From Vibrio metoecus (GTDB lineage Bacteria > Pseudomonadota > Gammaproteobacteria > Enterobacterales > Vibrionaceae): DNA of 64,000 nucleotides. The position numbers were made by a program, and so were the translations under genes. The stretch's first letter is position 1. Each line of letters starts with the position of its first letter. Where the stretch lies: positions 62,001 through 126,000 of the forward strand of contig NZ_JJMN01000006.1 of the NCBI RefSeq assembly GCF_000696385.1, written 5' to 3'. Positions 18,827 to 29,234 of the stretch are shown here, in pieces. The notes beneath the pieces were generated by a model that did not search any database, had not been told where the DNA came from, and saw nothing but the letters and a program-made list of their open reading frames with translations.

Positions 18827-19237
18827 ATGAGCTTACTGAAAGAGTTCAAGGCTTTTGCATCTCGTGGCAATGTGATCGACATGGCTGTCGGTATCATTAT
18901 TGGCGCAGCGTTTGGCAAAATAGTGTCATCATTCGTGGCCGATATCATTATGCCGCCAATTGGTATTATTTTAGGCGGTGTGAATTTTAGCGATCTGAGT
19001 TTCGTGTTACTTGCCGCGCAAGGTGATGCCCCAGCTGTAGTGATTGCCTACGGCAAATTTATCCAAACCGTGGTCGATTTTACGATTATCGCGTTCGCTA
19101 TTTTCATGGGGTTAAAAGCAATCAATAGCTTGAAGCGTAAGGAAGAAGAAGCGCCTAAAGCCCCACCTGCGCCAACGAAAGATCAAGAATTACTCTCAGA
19201 GATTCGTGACTTGCTGAAATCTCAGCAAGATAAATAA
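18827..19237 (+). CDS. mscL: Large-conductance mechanosensitive channel
   Basis: 136-residue inner-membrane channel that opens under hypo-osmotic shock. It starts [33 protein letters not shown], the diagnostic N-terminal helix and TM1; TM2 lies near residues 75-95 and a charged C-terminal helix follows. I chose the ATG at 18827, with TTGGAGA upstream, rather than the upstream in-frame start, which would add an unrelated 22-residue leader. Confidence 0.97.
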   Translation: MSLLKEFKAFASRGNVIDMAVGIIIGAAFGKIVSSFVADIIMPPIGIILGGVNFSDLSFVLLAAQGDAPAVVIAYGKFIQTVVDFTIIAFAIFMGLKAINSLKRKEEEAPKAPPAPTKDQELLSEIRDLLKSQQDK

Positions 19238-19260
19238 TGCTGCACGGTAACCCTCTATAT

Positions 19261-19285
19261 AAGGCGCTCGGTTGAGCGCCTTTTC
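19261..19285 (+). terminator. Terminator downstream of mscL
   Basis: A 9-bp perfect stem (AAGGCGCTC 19261-19269, GAGCGCCTT 19274-19282) with a GGTT loop runs into a short T-tract. Confidence 0.85.
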
Positions 19286-19468
19286 CATATTCATACGGCA
19301 AAAAGTAGTAAAAACCGTGTGCTTCAATTGATCAAAATCAGCAATCCGCTAAAATCCCACTCGCTCGCAGAATTCACTCCATAAGAATCTTTACAAGCTA
19401 CAATTAATCGATATGATTTGCGCGCAAACGTTTGCCTCACCATTTTTACCGCTCTAGATGAGGGTTTT

Positions 19469-21218
19469 ATGCTGCCAGATATTGAAATTTGCCGCGCTAC
19501 ACCATTAGCACCGATCGACACCATTGCTCAAAAAGCAGGATTACTCGCGAATGAGTATGAAAGCCATGGACTGCATAAAGCCAAAGTGTCACTACATTGT
19601 CTAGAGCGATTGGCCAATAAACCCAAAGGTAAATTCATTCTGGTCACCGCAATTACCCCAACACCACTGGGTGAAGGTAAAACCGTTACCACGATTGGTT
19701 TAGCACAAGGGTTGGCCAAACTTAATCACTCGGTCATGGCGTGCATTCGCCAGCCTTCGATGGGGCCGATTTTTGGGGTAAAAGGTGGCGCTGCGGGTGG
19801 CGGTTATTCACAAGTTGCGCCGATGGAAGAACTGAATCTGCATTTAACTGGTGATATTCATGCCGTAACGGCGGCGCACAACCTTGCGGCAGCTGCGATT
19901 GATGCGCGAATTTATCACGAGCAGCGCCTTGGCTATGCAGATTTCGAACACCGCACAGGCATGCAAGCACTGCGGATTGACCCCAAACAGGTCGTATGGA
20001 AACGCGTGATGGATCATAACGATCGCGCGCTGCGTATGGTAACGGTCGGCCGTAATGAACCCGGAAAAAATATTAATGGTTATGAGCGCGACGATGGTTT
20101 CGATATCTCTGCCGCCTCCGAATTGATGGCGATTCTGGCTCTCGCCTCCGATCTACGCGATTTGCGTCGCCGCATCGGTAATGTGGTGCTGGCTTATGAT
20201 TTGGACGGTAATCCGGTCACCACCGAAGATTTGAAAGTGGCAGGTGCAATGGCCGTCAGCATGAAAGAAGCCATTGAGCCGACCTTGATGCAGACGTTAG
20301 AAGGCGTCCCAACACTGATCCACGCAGGCCCATTTGCCAATATCGCACACGGCAACTCATACGATCATTGCCGATGAAATTGCCACCCGTTTGGCAGACT
20401 ACACCGTGACCGAAGGCGGTTTTGGCTCCGATATGGGGTTTGAAAAAGCCTGTAACATCAAAGCCAAAGCATCTGGTAAAACACCAGACTGTGCAGTGAT
20501 TGTCGCCACCTTACGCGGCTTAAAAGCCAATTCAGGCCAGTACGATTTACGTCCCGGTCAAGCCGTACCTAATACCCTCTTCGCGCCAGACAGCACTGCT
20601 TTGCAAGCCGGTTTTGAAAACCTGAAATGGCATATTGATAACGTTAACCAGTATGGTGTGCCTGCCGTGGTGGCGATTAACCGCTTCCCACAAGATTGTG
20701 CCGAAGAATTAGCACAGTTGGTGAAACTGATTGAAACCCTGCCCAATCGTGTATCCGTAGCCATTTCTGAAGGCTTTGCCAAAGGTGGCGAAGGCACCCA
20801 ACTCCTTGCCGAAAAAGTGGTTGAGCAGTGTCAAAATCCGGCGACGTTTACCCCCCTCTACCATTCAGACATACCCTTGGATGAAAAACTCAAAGCCGTG
20901 GCGATGAAAGGTTATGGTGCAGCCGACATTGACCTGAGTGATAAAGCCGCTCAGCAATTGGCAAAACTGCAAGCCCAAGGCTTTGATCATCTCGCAGTCT
21001 GTTTGGCCAAAACACCGCTTTCTATTTCCACCGATCCCGCGATTAAAGGGGCTCCACGAGATTTTATCGTACCGATCCGTGAACTGCGCTTATGTGCGGG
21101 TGCAGAGTTTGTCTACGCCCTGTGTGGCAGTGTGATGACCATGCCGGGGCTCCCAGAAAAACCGTCCTTTATGTCACTCGATTTGGATCACAACGGCAAT
21201 ATTATCGGCCTCAGTTAA
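19469..21218 (+). pseudogene. fhs: Formate-tetrahydrofolate ligase, frame broken as written
   Basis: One-carbon enzyme making 10-formyl-THF from formate, THF and ATP. The ATP-binding motif [13 protein letters not shown] is present, as are [11 protein letters not shown] and [12 protein letters not shown]. The frame breaks at about 20361: AACTCATACGATCATT needs AACTCATCGATCATT (N-S-S-I-I-A-D-E), so one A is inserted. Corrected length is 582 residues, normal for the family. The start ATG at 19469 ([15 protein letters not shown]) is preferred to an upstream in-frame start. A weak hairpin (CGCCGTG/CACGGCG, 21235-21261) follows the stop. Confidence 0.9.
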
Positions 21219-21356
21219 TCGCATTTCTTATTCGCGCCGTGTTGTCACTTGCTTCACGGCGTCATTTTCAAATAAAAGTCGTTCCTGCAATGAAATTTCT
21301 GATCCGCTTTGTCGTTCTTTTTCTATAACTCTGTAAAGAACACAAAGGAAATGCTC

Positions 21357-22493
21357 ATGAAACGACTCTTTACTTGGGGAGCGCCACTCTTCGCCTTGCT
21401 TGCGCTAACCCTTTCTTTGTTTAGCCAAGCGGATACTCAACCACACAATATGCCCTCTAGTCAGGATGGTTACCAGCAAGCCACACTCGCTGGCGGCTGC
21501 TTCTGGTGTACAGAATCTGATATGGAGAAACTTCCCGGCGTCGTGAATGTGGTTTCAGGCTATGCCGGGGGAAATGTCGATAACCCAACTTATAAGCAAG
21601 TCTCGTCTGGTAAAACCGGACATATCGAATCGATCCAAGTCACCTTTGACCCTAAGGTTGTCAGTTATGAACAAGTGCTGGATAACTTCTTTCGCCATAT
21701 TGACCCTACTGATAACCAAGGTTCGTTTGTGGACAGAGGTGAACAATACCGTCCTGCGATTTTCTATCACAATGCCGAGCAACTTGACGTCGCTAAACGT
21801 TTTATGATGGAGATTGATCAGCTCGGCATTTTCAAAAAGCCACTGAAAACCGAGTTGATTGAGTTTAAAAAGTTCTGGCCAGCGGAAGATTATCATCAGG
21901 ACTACTACAAGAAGAATAAAGTCCGTTACAACTATTATCGCTACGCATCAGGACGTGATCAGTATTTGGATGAAATTTTCGGTGCCGACCGTAACACAAA
22001 TCCGAAAACCCTTCGCCAGTTGATTGATGAGAAAAATGGGCAAGCTAACGTCAAAACTTATGTGCGTCCATCAGATGATCAGATCCGCGCTAAACTGACC
22101 AGCTTGCAATACAAGGTGACTCAGCACGAAGGCACAGAACGTCCATTCGATAATGAATATTGGGACAATAAAGAAGAAGGCATCTACGTTGATATTGTGT
22201 CGGGTGAACCACTGTTTTCTTCTACCGACAAATACAAATCAGGAACCGGTTGGCCGAGTTTCACCAAGCCGCTCAATTCAGGTTACATTGTCACAAAGGA
22301 TGACAATAGCTTGTTCTACACTCGTACCGAAGTACGTAGCCGTTTTGCCAACTCACATCTTGGTCATGTGTTTAACGATGGCCCCGCCCCAACTGGCTTA
22401 CGTTACTGTATGAACTCCGCCGCGATGCGTTTCATCCCCAAACAAGAGATGGCAGCGCAAGGCTACGGCGAATATTTAGCTCTATTCAAATAA
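21357..22493 (+). CDS. msrAB: Exported methionine sulfoxide reductase A/B fusion
   Basis: 378-residue fusion repairing both S- and R-methionine sulfoxide. Residues 1-25 are a signal peptide or anchor without a lipobox, pointing to the periplasm. The MsrA domain starts at about 42 with the active site GGCFWC (C48). The MsrB domain (about 240-375) has GTGWPSF and the catalytic Cys in [11 protein letters not shown]. The MsrB CxxC zinc pairs are not evident, as in zinc-free forms. The start ATG at 21357 has AAGGA 7 bases upstream. Confidence 0.92.
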   Translation: MKRLFTWGAPLFALLALTLSLFSQADTQPHNMPSSQDGYQQATLAGGCFWCTESDMEKLPGVVNVVSGYAGGNVDNPTYKQVSSGKTGHIESIQVTFDPKVVSYEQVLDNFFRHIDPTDNQGSFVDRGEQYRPAIFYHNAEQLDVAKRFMMEIDQLGIFKKPLKTELIEFKKFWPAEDYHQDYYKKNKVRYNYYRYASGRDQYLDEIFGADRNTNPKTLRQLIDEKNGQANVKTYVRPSDDQIRAKLTSLQYKVTQHEGTERPFDNEYWDNKEEGIYVDIVSGEPLFSSTDKYKSGTGWPSFTKPLNSGYIVTKDDNSLFYTRTEVRSRFANSHLGHVFNDGPAPTGLRYCMNSAAMRFIPKQEMAAQGYGEYLALFK

Positions 22494-22518
22494 TTAGCTA
22501 TATCAATCCCTGAAAAGC

Positions 22519-22546
22519 AATCAGCCCTCAAATTGAGGGCTGATTT
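22519..22546. terminator. Bidirectional terminator between msrAB and folE
   Basis: A 12-bp perfect stem (AATCAGCCCTCA 22519-22530, TGAGGGCTGATT 22534-22545) lies between two convergent genes, with T-rich sequence on the msrAB side. Confidence 0.8.
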
Positions 22547-22568
22547 ATTCTACTTTTACAACAACCTG

Positions 22569-23223
22569 TTAGCGCAAGCCGTGTAGGAATTCAGCACGCG
22601 TCGCTGGGTTAGATTTGAAAATCCCCCCCAACGCCGTTGTTGTGGTCACGCTAGTCGCATCCATCACGCCGCGAGATTTCACGCAGTAATGCGTTGCATC
22701 AATCGTTACCGCCACATCATCAGATTCAAGCAGCGCTTGCAGTGCGACTAAGATCTGCTGCGTCATACGTTCTTGCACCTGCGGGCGCTGCGCAAAAAAG
22801 CGCACAATGCGGTTAATTTTTGACTAAGCCGATGATTTAGCCACGCGGAATATACGCCACCGCCGCAGTCCCATCGATGGTGACTAAGTGGTGCTCACAA
22901 GTACTGGTCAACGTGATGTCTTTGACTTTGACCATCTCGCTCACTTTCATCTTGTTTTCGATAACAGTGATCTTGGGGAAGTTGGCGTAATCCAACCCTG
23001 AGAAAATCTCATCCACATACATCTTAGCAATGCGTTGTGGGGTTTCTTCCAAACTGTCATCGGTTAAGTCCAGTCCAAGCAGGTTGAGGATCTCACGCAT
23101 GTGATGTTCGATTTTATCCTTTTTTTCTGCTGGGCTCGCCAAGCTAGGTTGCATTGGTGTTTCCAACCCGCGGCGCTCTAGCGCATCTTTGACTAACTTT
23201 GCGGATTCGCTAAGACCTGACAT
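22569..23223 (-). pseudogene. folE: GTP cyclohydrolase I, frame broken as written
   Basis: First enzyme of folate synthesis (GTP to dihydroneopterin triphosphate). Both parts align with E. coli FolE: LADDSL-like [18 protein letters not shown], the zinc Cys/His in [12 protein letters not shown], then [17 protein letters not shown] and THYCVKSRG. Two lesions lie close together: an in-frame TAA at 22837-22839 where Lys is expected (IPRG-K-IIG), and one inserted base near 22825 (minus-strand CTTAGTC for CTTGTC) that shifts the frame before SKINRIV. The repaired protein is 217 residues. The start ATG at 23223 follows aggtagagga. Such an essential gene is unlikely to be truly broken. Confidence 0.88.
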
Positions 23224-23374
23224 TCCTCTACCTCTTAAATACCCCTTTCGGATGGCTGACAAGAATACTCGGATTTAGTGACAATTACACCCCTAAATTC
23301 ACGTGGGATTCTGCATCACAGAAGGATTCTGTGCTACAGTCTGCCGCAAAAGAAGAACACCATAGGATATCCAG

Positions 23375-24611
23375 ATGGGCTGTTGTGATGCACTCGGCTT
23401 AATGCCGATTGAAGATGCGCTTGAGAAAATGCTATCGCGCATTAAACCTGTTGAATCCACTTTACGTTTACCGCTGCCAGAAGCGCTGGGCTATGTACTT
23501 GCCGAAGCGATTCTTTCGCCGATTCATGTGCCACCGTTTGATAACTCAGCGATGGATGGTTATGCCGTTCGTCGAGCTGAACTTGCGCAGCAAAAGCCGT
23601 TGCCCGTTGCAGGAAAATCGTTTGCTGGTCAACCCTTTACAGCAGAATGGCCGCCAATGACCTGCGTGCGCATTATGACGGGTGCACAAATTCCTGCTGG
23701 GTGTGATGCGGTGATCATGCAAGAGCAAGCGACCATCACCGAAGAGGGCGTGGTGTTCTGCCAGCACGAAGTCAAACCCAATGACAACATCCGCCCGACG
23801 GGTGACGACATTAGCCAAAATGATGTGGTGCTGGAACGCGGTGCGCGCTTAACCGCACGTGATATTCCGATGATTGCGACACTAGGCATTAGCCATGTCA
23901 CTGTCTATCGACAAACCGAAAGTGGCGTTTTTCACCACCGGTGATGAGCTCAAACCACTCGGTGAACCGCTGCAAGCCGGACAAATTTACGACAGCAACC
24001 GCTACGGCATTAAACCCTTGATTGAAAACTTCGGCTGCGAAGCGATTGATCTCGGTATTGTGCCGGATTGCCCTGCCACTCTGAAAGCCACGTTTGAGCA
24101 AGCACAAAGCTTGGCGGATGTGGTGGTCACCTCCGGCGGTGTCAGCGTGGGTGAAGCCGATTACACCAAAGATATTTTGGAAGAACTCGGCGAAATCGGT
24201 TTTTGGAAACTGGCGATCAAACCAGGTAAACCTTTTGCATTTGGCGCGCTGCAAAACGCATGGTTCTGCGGCCTGCCGGGCAACCCTGTTTCTGCCGTAC
24301 TGACCATGTACGTGCTCGTACAACCTATGCTTGCCAAATTGGCGGGACACAGCGCTTGGCAAGCGCCGGAATCTATCCCAGCGATCACGCGCAGCCCCTT
24401 TAAAAAAGCACCGGGAAGGACGGATTTCCAACGCGGCATTTACCGCATTGAAAATGGTCAATTCGTGGTGGAAAGCACAGGCAACCAAAGCTCTGGCGCG
24501 TTCCGCTCAATGAGCTTGGCTAACTGCTTTGTGGTGCTTGAGCGTGAACGTGGCCGCGTGGAAGTCGGTGAAACCGTTCAAATCCAGCTGTTTAACTCAA
24601 CCCTGTACTAG
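23375..24611 (+). pseudogene. moeA: Molybdopterin molybdenumtransferase MoeA, frame broken as written
   Basis: Inserts molybdate into adenylylated molybdopterin. Seen: PPFDNSAMDGYAV, VRIMTGAQIPAGCDAVI, TGDDI, then [29 protein letters not shown] and GLPGNPVSA. The frame breaks at 23911: TATCGACAAACCGAAA should read TATCGCAAACCGAAA (Y-R-K-P-K-V-A-F-F), an inserted A. The repaired protein is 411 residues, the usual length. It diverges from folE; a 7-bp inverted repeat (CACAGAA/TTCTGTG, 23317-23333) lies upstream. It forms an operon with moeB. Confidence 0.9.
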
Positions 24612-24616
24612 GAGTG

Positions 24617-25378
24617 ATGGTGGATATTCTCAGCGATGCAGAAATGCTGCGTTACAACCGACAGATCATTCTCAAAGCGTTTGATTTTGAAGGACAAGAA
24701 AAACTAAAGCAGAGCTCGATACTTATCCTCGGTGCGGGTGGTTTAGGCTGTGCGAGTAGCCAATACCTAGCGACGGCGGGTGTCGGTCACATCACATTGA
24801 TTGATGATGATGTGGTTGAGCTTTCCAACCTTCAGCGCCAAGTGCTACACCATGATACGGATATTGGCCGTGCGAAAGTCGATTCGGCGGCCGATTCGCT
24901 GCGTCTACTCAATCCTCATCTTAATGTCGAGACGATCCAAGCACGTTTGAGTGATGACGAATTGGATGTGCTGATCGCACGCCACGATCTGGTGCTGGAT
25001 GCTTGCGATAATGTGGACACACGTAACCAGCTCAATCGCCTGTGCTTTAAACACAAAACGCCGCTGGTTTCTGGCGCGGCAATTCGCATGGAAGGCCAAG
25101 TGAGCGTGTTTACTTATCAAGACCCCACACAGCCTTGCTATCAATGCTTAAGCGCCCTGTTCGGCTCATCGGCACTCAGTTGTGTTGAAGCGGGTGTGAT
25201 GGCTCCAGTGGTCGGCATTATTGGTGCAATTCAAGCAATGGAAGCGATTAAAGTGCTGACCGGTTTGGGCTCGCCTAAGCAAGGTAAGATCTTGATTCTG
25301 GATGCGATGAGCATGTCATGGCGTGAAATGAACCTGATGAAACTTCCTCAGTGTCCTGTCTGTCATACATCAGAGTGA
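24617..25378 (+). CDS. moeB: Molybdopterin-synthase adenylyltransferase
   Basis: 253-residue E1-like enzyme that adenylates MoaD. Motifs: nucleotide-binding GAGGLGCASSQYLA, the adenylation Arg region NLQRQVLH, SGAAIRMEGQVSVF, and zinc ligands CYQC and CPVC. Five bases separate it from moeA. ATG at 24617 is preferred (taggag upstream); a GTG at 24614 and one at 24620 are also in frame. Confidence 0.93.
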   Translation: MVDILSDAEMLRYNRQIILKAFDFEGQEKLKQSSILILGAGGLGCASSQYLATAGVGHITLIDDDVVELSNLQRQVLHHDTDIGRAKVDSAADSLRLLNPHLNVETIQARLSDDELDVLIARHDLVLDACDNVDTRNQLNRLCFKHKTPLVSGAAIRMEGQVSVFTYQDPTQPCYQCLSALFGSSALSCVEAGVMAPVVGIIGAIQAMEAIKVLTGLGSPKQGKILILDAMSMSWREMNLMKLPQCPVCHTSE

Positions 25379-25531
25379 CCGAGCTAAATATTTGAGAACA
25401 GATAGAGTGTGGCAACGCTCCAATTTTGGGGTGTTGCCATTCCTCTGCCGCCAAAAGTGTGGGTGGCTCGCGGGTTCAACATCGTAAAGGTCGCTACAGT
25501 TACCTCAGTTGATGTGTTAAGGAGAGTCGCT

Positions 25532-25900
25532 ATGCCCAATCTCGATGTGCTTGAAATCAAATCCTTTGTTCCCGCTCAGGACTTCACCACGTCCAAACAG
25601 TTTTACTTATCCCTCGGTTTTGAACTGATTACAGAATTTGGCGATGTGGCTTATTTGCGTTTAGGCCGATGCGCCTTTTTGCTGCAAAACACCCATCAGC
25701 GCCCCCATCAAGGCAACACCATGATGCATCTGTTAGTAGAAGATGCACAAAGCTGGTTCGATCACGTCAAAACTTTGCAATTGGAAGAGCGCTTTGAAAG
25801 CAAAGTGACCAATTTAGTCACTCAACCTTGGGGCATGTTGGAGTTTTGTTTAGTTGACCCGAGTGATGTTCTGTGGCGTATTGGTCAACGTATTGGGTAA
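25532..25900 (+). CDS. VOC/glyoxalase-like protein
   Basis: 122-residue single-domain vicinal-oxygen-chelate protein: beta-alpha-beta-beta-beta repeats with TSKQFYLSLGFELITEFGDVAYLRLG and a closing PWGMLEFCLVDPSDVLWRIGQ. Substrate unknown; size and fold fit the bleomycin-resistance/dioxygenase-like group. The start ATG at 25532 has AAGGAGAG upstream; the frame is open further back but without a ribosome site. Confidence 0.75.
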   Translation: MPNLDVLEIKSFVPAQDFTTSKQFYLSLGFELITEFGDVAYLRLGRCAFLLQNTHQRPHQGNTMMHLLVEDAQSWFDHVKTLQLEERFESKVTNLVTQPWGMLEFCLVDPSDVLWRIGQRIG

Positions 25901-25921
25901 TCACAAAAATAAGGAATAACA

Positions 25922-26752
25922 ATGACCTCCCCACTCGTCACGGCGCTATGGCTGCAACAACATCTGCACGATCCTAATTTGGTGATCCTCGATAGCAGCA
26001 TCGAGTTTCAAATTCCGACCGAGTCTGAGAAAGATTGGGTCAACAAGATCCCTAATGCGCAGCGCTTTGATTACGACAAAGTCTTTTGCGACCCTGATTC
26101 GCCCTTGCCGCACATGATGCCTTCTGAGGAGCGCTTTAACACTCTCGCTCGCGAACTGGGTATCAACCAAGATTCCTTTATTGTGGTGTACGACAACAGC
26201 GGCACGTTTGCCTCTCCCCGAGCATGGTGGATGTTCAAAGCCATGGGACATCACAAGGTGTATATCCTCAATGGCGGATTAACCGAATGGAAAGCTCAGG
26301 GTTACAACGTCACTCAAAACTATCGTGAGCCCACACCAAAAGGGAACTTTGACGGCAAACTCAACCCACAAGCCTTTGTTGATGCGAGCTATGTTCACAA
26401 ACAGATCGCTAATCCGCACAGCCAAACCATTGATGCTCGCGGATTAGCGCGCTTTTTCGGTGAAGTGCCAGAACCTCGCCCCGGCGTGCGCAGTGGACAT
26501 ATCCCCGGCTCATCCTGCTTGCCTTTTGCAGAGCTCATCACTGGTCACAAGCTAAAAGAGCAAGCCGAGTTACGCCGGCTACTGACTCATATGTTGCCCG
26601 ATACTGCACAAGAATATCTGTTTAGCTGCGGCTCAGGCGTGACCGCATGTATTGTGCTGCTCGCGGCGTATGTGTGCGGTTATCAAAACCTCTCGGTTTA
26701 CGATGGTTCGTGGACGGAATGGGGAGAACGGCAAGATCTGCCGATTGAGTAA
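25922..26752 (+). CDS. sseA: 3-mercaptopyruvate sulfurtransferase
   Basis: 276-residue tandem-rhodanese protein: an inactive N-terminal domain (1-130) and a catalytic C-terminal domain with CGSGVTAC, the loop that marks mercaptopyruvate rather than thiosulfate specificity. It matches E. coli SseA in order and length. It starts 21 bases after the VOC gene and has aaggaa upstream. Confidence 0.9.
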   Translation: MTSPLVTALWLQQHLHDPNLVILDSSIEFQIPTESEKDWVNKIPNAQRFDYDKVFCDPDSPLPHMMPSEERFNTLARELGINQDSFIVVYDNSGTFASPRAWWMFKAMGHHKVYILNGGLTEWKAQGYNVTQNYREPTPKGNFDGKLNPQAFVDASYVHKQIANPHSQTIDARGLARFFGEVPEPRPGVRSGHIPGSSCLPFAELITGHKLKEQAELRRLLTHMLPDTAQEYLFSCGSGVTACIVLLAAYVCGYQNLSVYDGSWTEWGERQDLPIE

Positions 26753-26781
26753 TGTCTAAACCTTCAAACATTAGAAAGAGT

Positions 26782-26810
26782 AAAGGCCACTTCAGTGGCC
26801 TTTATTTTAT
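26782..26810. terminator. Terminator between sseA and the chitinase gene
   Basis: A 9-bp stem (AAAGGCCAC 26782-26790, GTGGCCTTT 26795-26803) with a TTCA loop; T-rich in the plus direction and A-rich upstream, so it may serve both convergent genes. Confidence 0.85.
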
Positions 26811-26821
26811 GCCCAGCAAGA

Positions 26822-28118
26822 TTATTTGATCGATTCAAACATGGTTTGAGTTAGCTTACCGGAAGGATCGCCAGAGAGTTCCCACGTGAAAATACCACCG
26901 AGTTTTTGCTCTTTCGCCCATTTGGCTTTCGCCGCTACCGAGCGTTCATCTTCAAAACTGATGAAGACTTTCTTCTCTGGGTTCCACAGATACGGTGCGT
27001 GTGAGGCTTCGTCATAATGATATTGATAGCTTTGTTGCGCAGTGTAGTTCTTCATTAAATCCCAATACATGAAGTAACCATTTTCTGTGGTAACCAAACT
27101 GTGCTCCCTGCTCGGAGCTTAGCTCCGCAGTGGGCAAACCACCGTCATAATCTTTGGTACCTTGCCAGCCACGACCGTAATAAGCTGCACCAATCACCAA
27201 TTTTTCACGTGGAATGCCGAGCTCGATCATCTGATTGATAAAAACATCCGAGCCCATTCCCCACCAACTACGTTCGGTGGCATGCAAATTAGTAACGTGA
27301 CCAGTTTGTGGCCCCCATCCGCCAAGGTAATCGTAGGTCATGGCAAACATGTTGGTTAAATAAGGTGCAGCGGATGGCCAGTCAATTTGCGCCGCTTTTG
27401 CGCCAACACCGACCGCAGTGGAAAGCTCATATTCACGCTGTTTAGTTTTGCCTAACGCATCCAATTCCGCACGCAGAGTTTTCACTAAGTGGGTGAATGC
27501 GGCTTTTTCTGCGGCCATTTGCTCATCGCTAAGCTTGGTGTCTGGGTTCCAAGGCGAGGTGGTTAAACCACCGCCACCGGGGTATTCCCAATCGAGATCC
27601 ACACCATCGAAGAAATCGTATTGCGCGATTAGCTGTGCCGCTGTCTTTGCAAACTGCTCGACCGATTTAGGATCTTTCACCATTGCGTGGAATGGCTCTG
27701 ACATGGTCCACCCACCAAAGGAAGGCAAAATTTTCAACTGTGGATGATCGGCTTTCAACTGTGCTAACTGAGCAAAGTGGCCTTTGTAAGGCACCTTCAC
27801 TTTGACTGCGCCAAAGTCTTTCTCCAACGCTGCTTCCGTATCCACTACAATGGCGGTGAAATCAGGTTTGCCTTTACACTGTTCAGCCACCAGTTTTTGT
27901 ACGGTTTCATTTGCACCGGTGTGTGGGCCACACATACTCAAAAACGCGTAGATCACATGAGTCAGGTTCTCGGCAGGAATATCTTTTACAACGTAGGGAT
28001 TAGCAGTGTTGGCATATTGCCAATCGGCAAAATACCCCGCGACCACCGGTTGGTTAGCGAGCACCGCATGGCTGCACAATGCAGTAAATAATGCGGTAGC
28101 AATGACTGTTTTTTTCAT
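26822..28118 (-). pseudogene. Secreted GH18 chitinase, frame broken as written
   Basis: Chitin hydrolase with a signal peptide (MKKTVIATALFTALCSHAVLA) and the GH18 catalytic motif FDGVDLDWEYPGGGG, whose final Glu is the acid. The barrel continues with FAMTYDYLGGW and ends with GGIFTWELSGD. The frame breaks near 27094: minus-strand CAGTTTGGTTACC needs CAGTTTGTTACC, one inserted G. The repaired protein is 431 residues with no separate chitin-binding domain visible. A single-gene unit between sseA and the SorC-type regulator. Confidence 0.87.
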
Positions 28119-28241
28119 ATTTAGAGCCTCCGTTTCACTGCCTCCAATACAGCAAATTTACGTAGGCTTGACTAAAAAACATGCGACTCTTGCGAGCCAG
28201 TGTTAAAAACTGGCTCACTTTTTCATCGATTTCATTCAACC

Positions 28242-29234
28242 TTATGAACTTAATGCCGTTTGCATCTGCTCATCTAAGTTGAGCACCGTCAAAGCGTTAC
28301 TTACACTCGTCGCGATCACATCAATCGCGCCGGTGCGCAGTGCGCCCAAAAGAGCAAGCGGTTTACTGTTTTCCGCCGCAATCGCGATCACTTCGGCAAT
28401 CGGACGGAACTCATCAATCCCCAAGCCAATCACACGGTCATTCATCACGGTATTGGCGATGCGCCCGTGCACATCAAAAAAGTCATGCCCGGCGAAATCC
28501 CCGACCACACCTTGATTCAGGCGTGATTGCACCACCTCTTCCGGCGTAAACCAGCCAAGGTCAACCATGTAGCTGTTTTCACTCATATCGCCAATCCCGA
28601 CCAGTGCGATATCCGCTTTACGGGCAAGATCAAGGGTTTGCTTCACCGTGCTGTTCTGCATGAATACCCGTTTCTGCTCTGGGTTTTCTGCGTAAGCTGG
28701 GGCATACAAGGTTTCCGAGCTGCCGCCGTATTTTTTGGCTAACTGGCGACAAATGTGGTCAGCATTAAACATACCGCCGCGCGGGTGAATCCCACCGATG
28801 CTGCACACAAATTTGCAATCTCGCGGCGTGATCACCCCAACATGATGTGCTACGGCCGACACATTACGCCCTTGTCCAACCGTCATTACCATGCCGTTTT
28901 TGAGCGTACTGGTGAGATAGTTGGACACCAACCCCGCGACTTGCTGGCGCTGCGCTTCATCATTGGGCTGATCGAGCGCAATCAGGGCGCGGCGTACACC
29001 AAAACGTTCGATCAAACGTTGCTCGATTTTGGCACTAAACACCGGATGGTATTTCACAGTGATTTCAACAATCCCCTCATCACGGGCTTGTTTGAGCAAT
29101 CGCCCTACTTTGGCGCGTGAAATGGCGTATTTTTTGGAAATCTCTTCCTGCGTTGCGCCATCTTGATAATAAGAAACGGCGATTTCAGTCAGCAGGTCGG
29201 TACTTTCAACCGAAATCTCTGGAATTTGGCTCAT
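28242..29234 (-). CDS. SorC/DeoR-family sugar-responsive regulator
   Basis: 330-residue regulator: an N-terminal helix-turn-helix (ATQEEISKKYAISRAKVGRLLKQARDEGIV, about 27-56) and a SorC-type sugar-phosphate-binding domain (MVMTVGQGRNVSAVA, FVCSIGGI, ALVGIGDMSENS, IGLGIDEF). It diverges from transaldolase, so it probably regulates the tal-tkt genes in response to a pentose or sugar phosphate; this is inference from position. A repeated 12-base motif lies in the intergenic region. Confidence 0.82.
   Translation of the reverse strand: MSQIPEISVESTDLLTEIAVSYYQDGATQEEISKKYAISRAKVGRLLKQARDEGIVEITVKYHPVFSAKIEQRLIERFGVRRALIALDQPNDEAQRQQVAGLVSNYLTSTLKNGMVMTVGQGRNVSAVAHHVGVITPRDCKFVCSIGGIHPRGGMFNADHICRQLAKKYGGSSETLYAPAYAENPEQKRVFMQNSTVKQTLDLARKADIALVGIGDMSENSYMVDLGWFTPEEVVQSRLNQGVVGDFAGHDFFDVHGRIANTVMNDRVIGLGIDEFRPIAEVIAIAAENSKPLALLGALRTGAIDVIATSVSNALTVLNLDEQMQTALSS

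Noticed and set aside
22837..22839. Programmed read-through or frameshifting in folE, vexM or tkt
   Set aside because: No slippery sequence or selenocysteine-type hairpin seen, and many unrelated genes share the same kind of lesion, so sequence error is simpler.
23898..24488. 196-codon minus-strand ORF opposite moeA
   Set aside because: Antisense shadow of the conserved moeA C-terminal part; no start signals.
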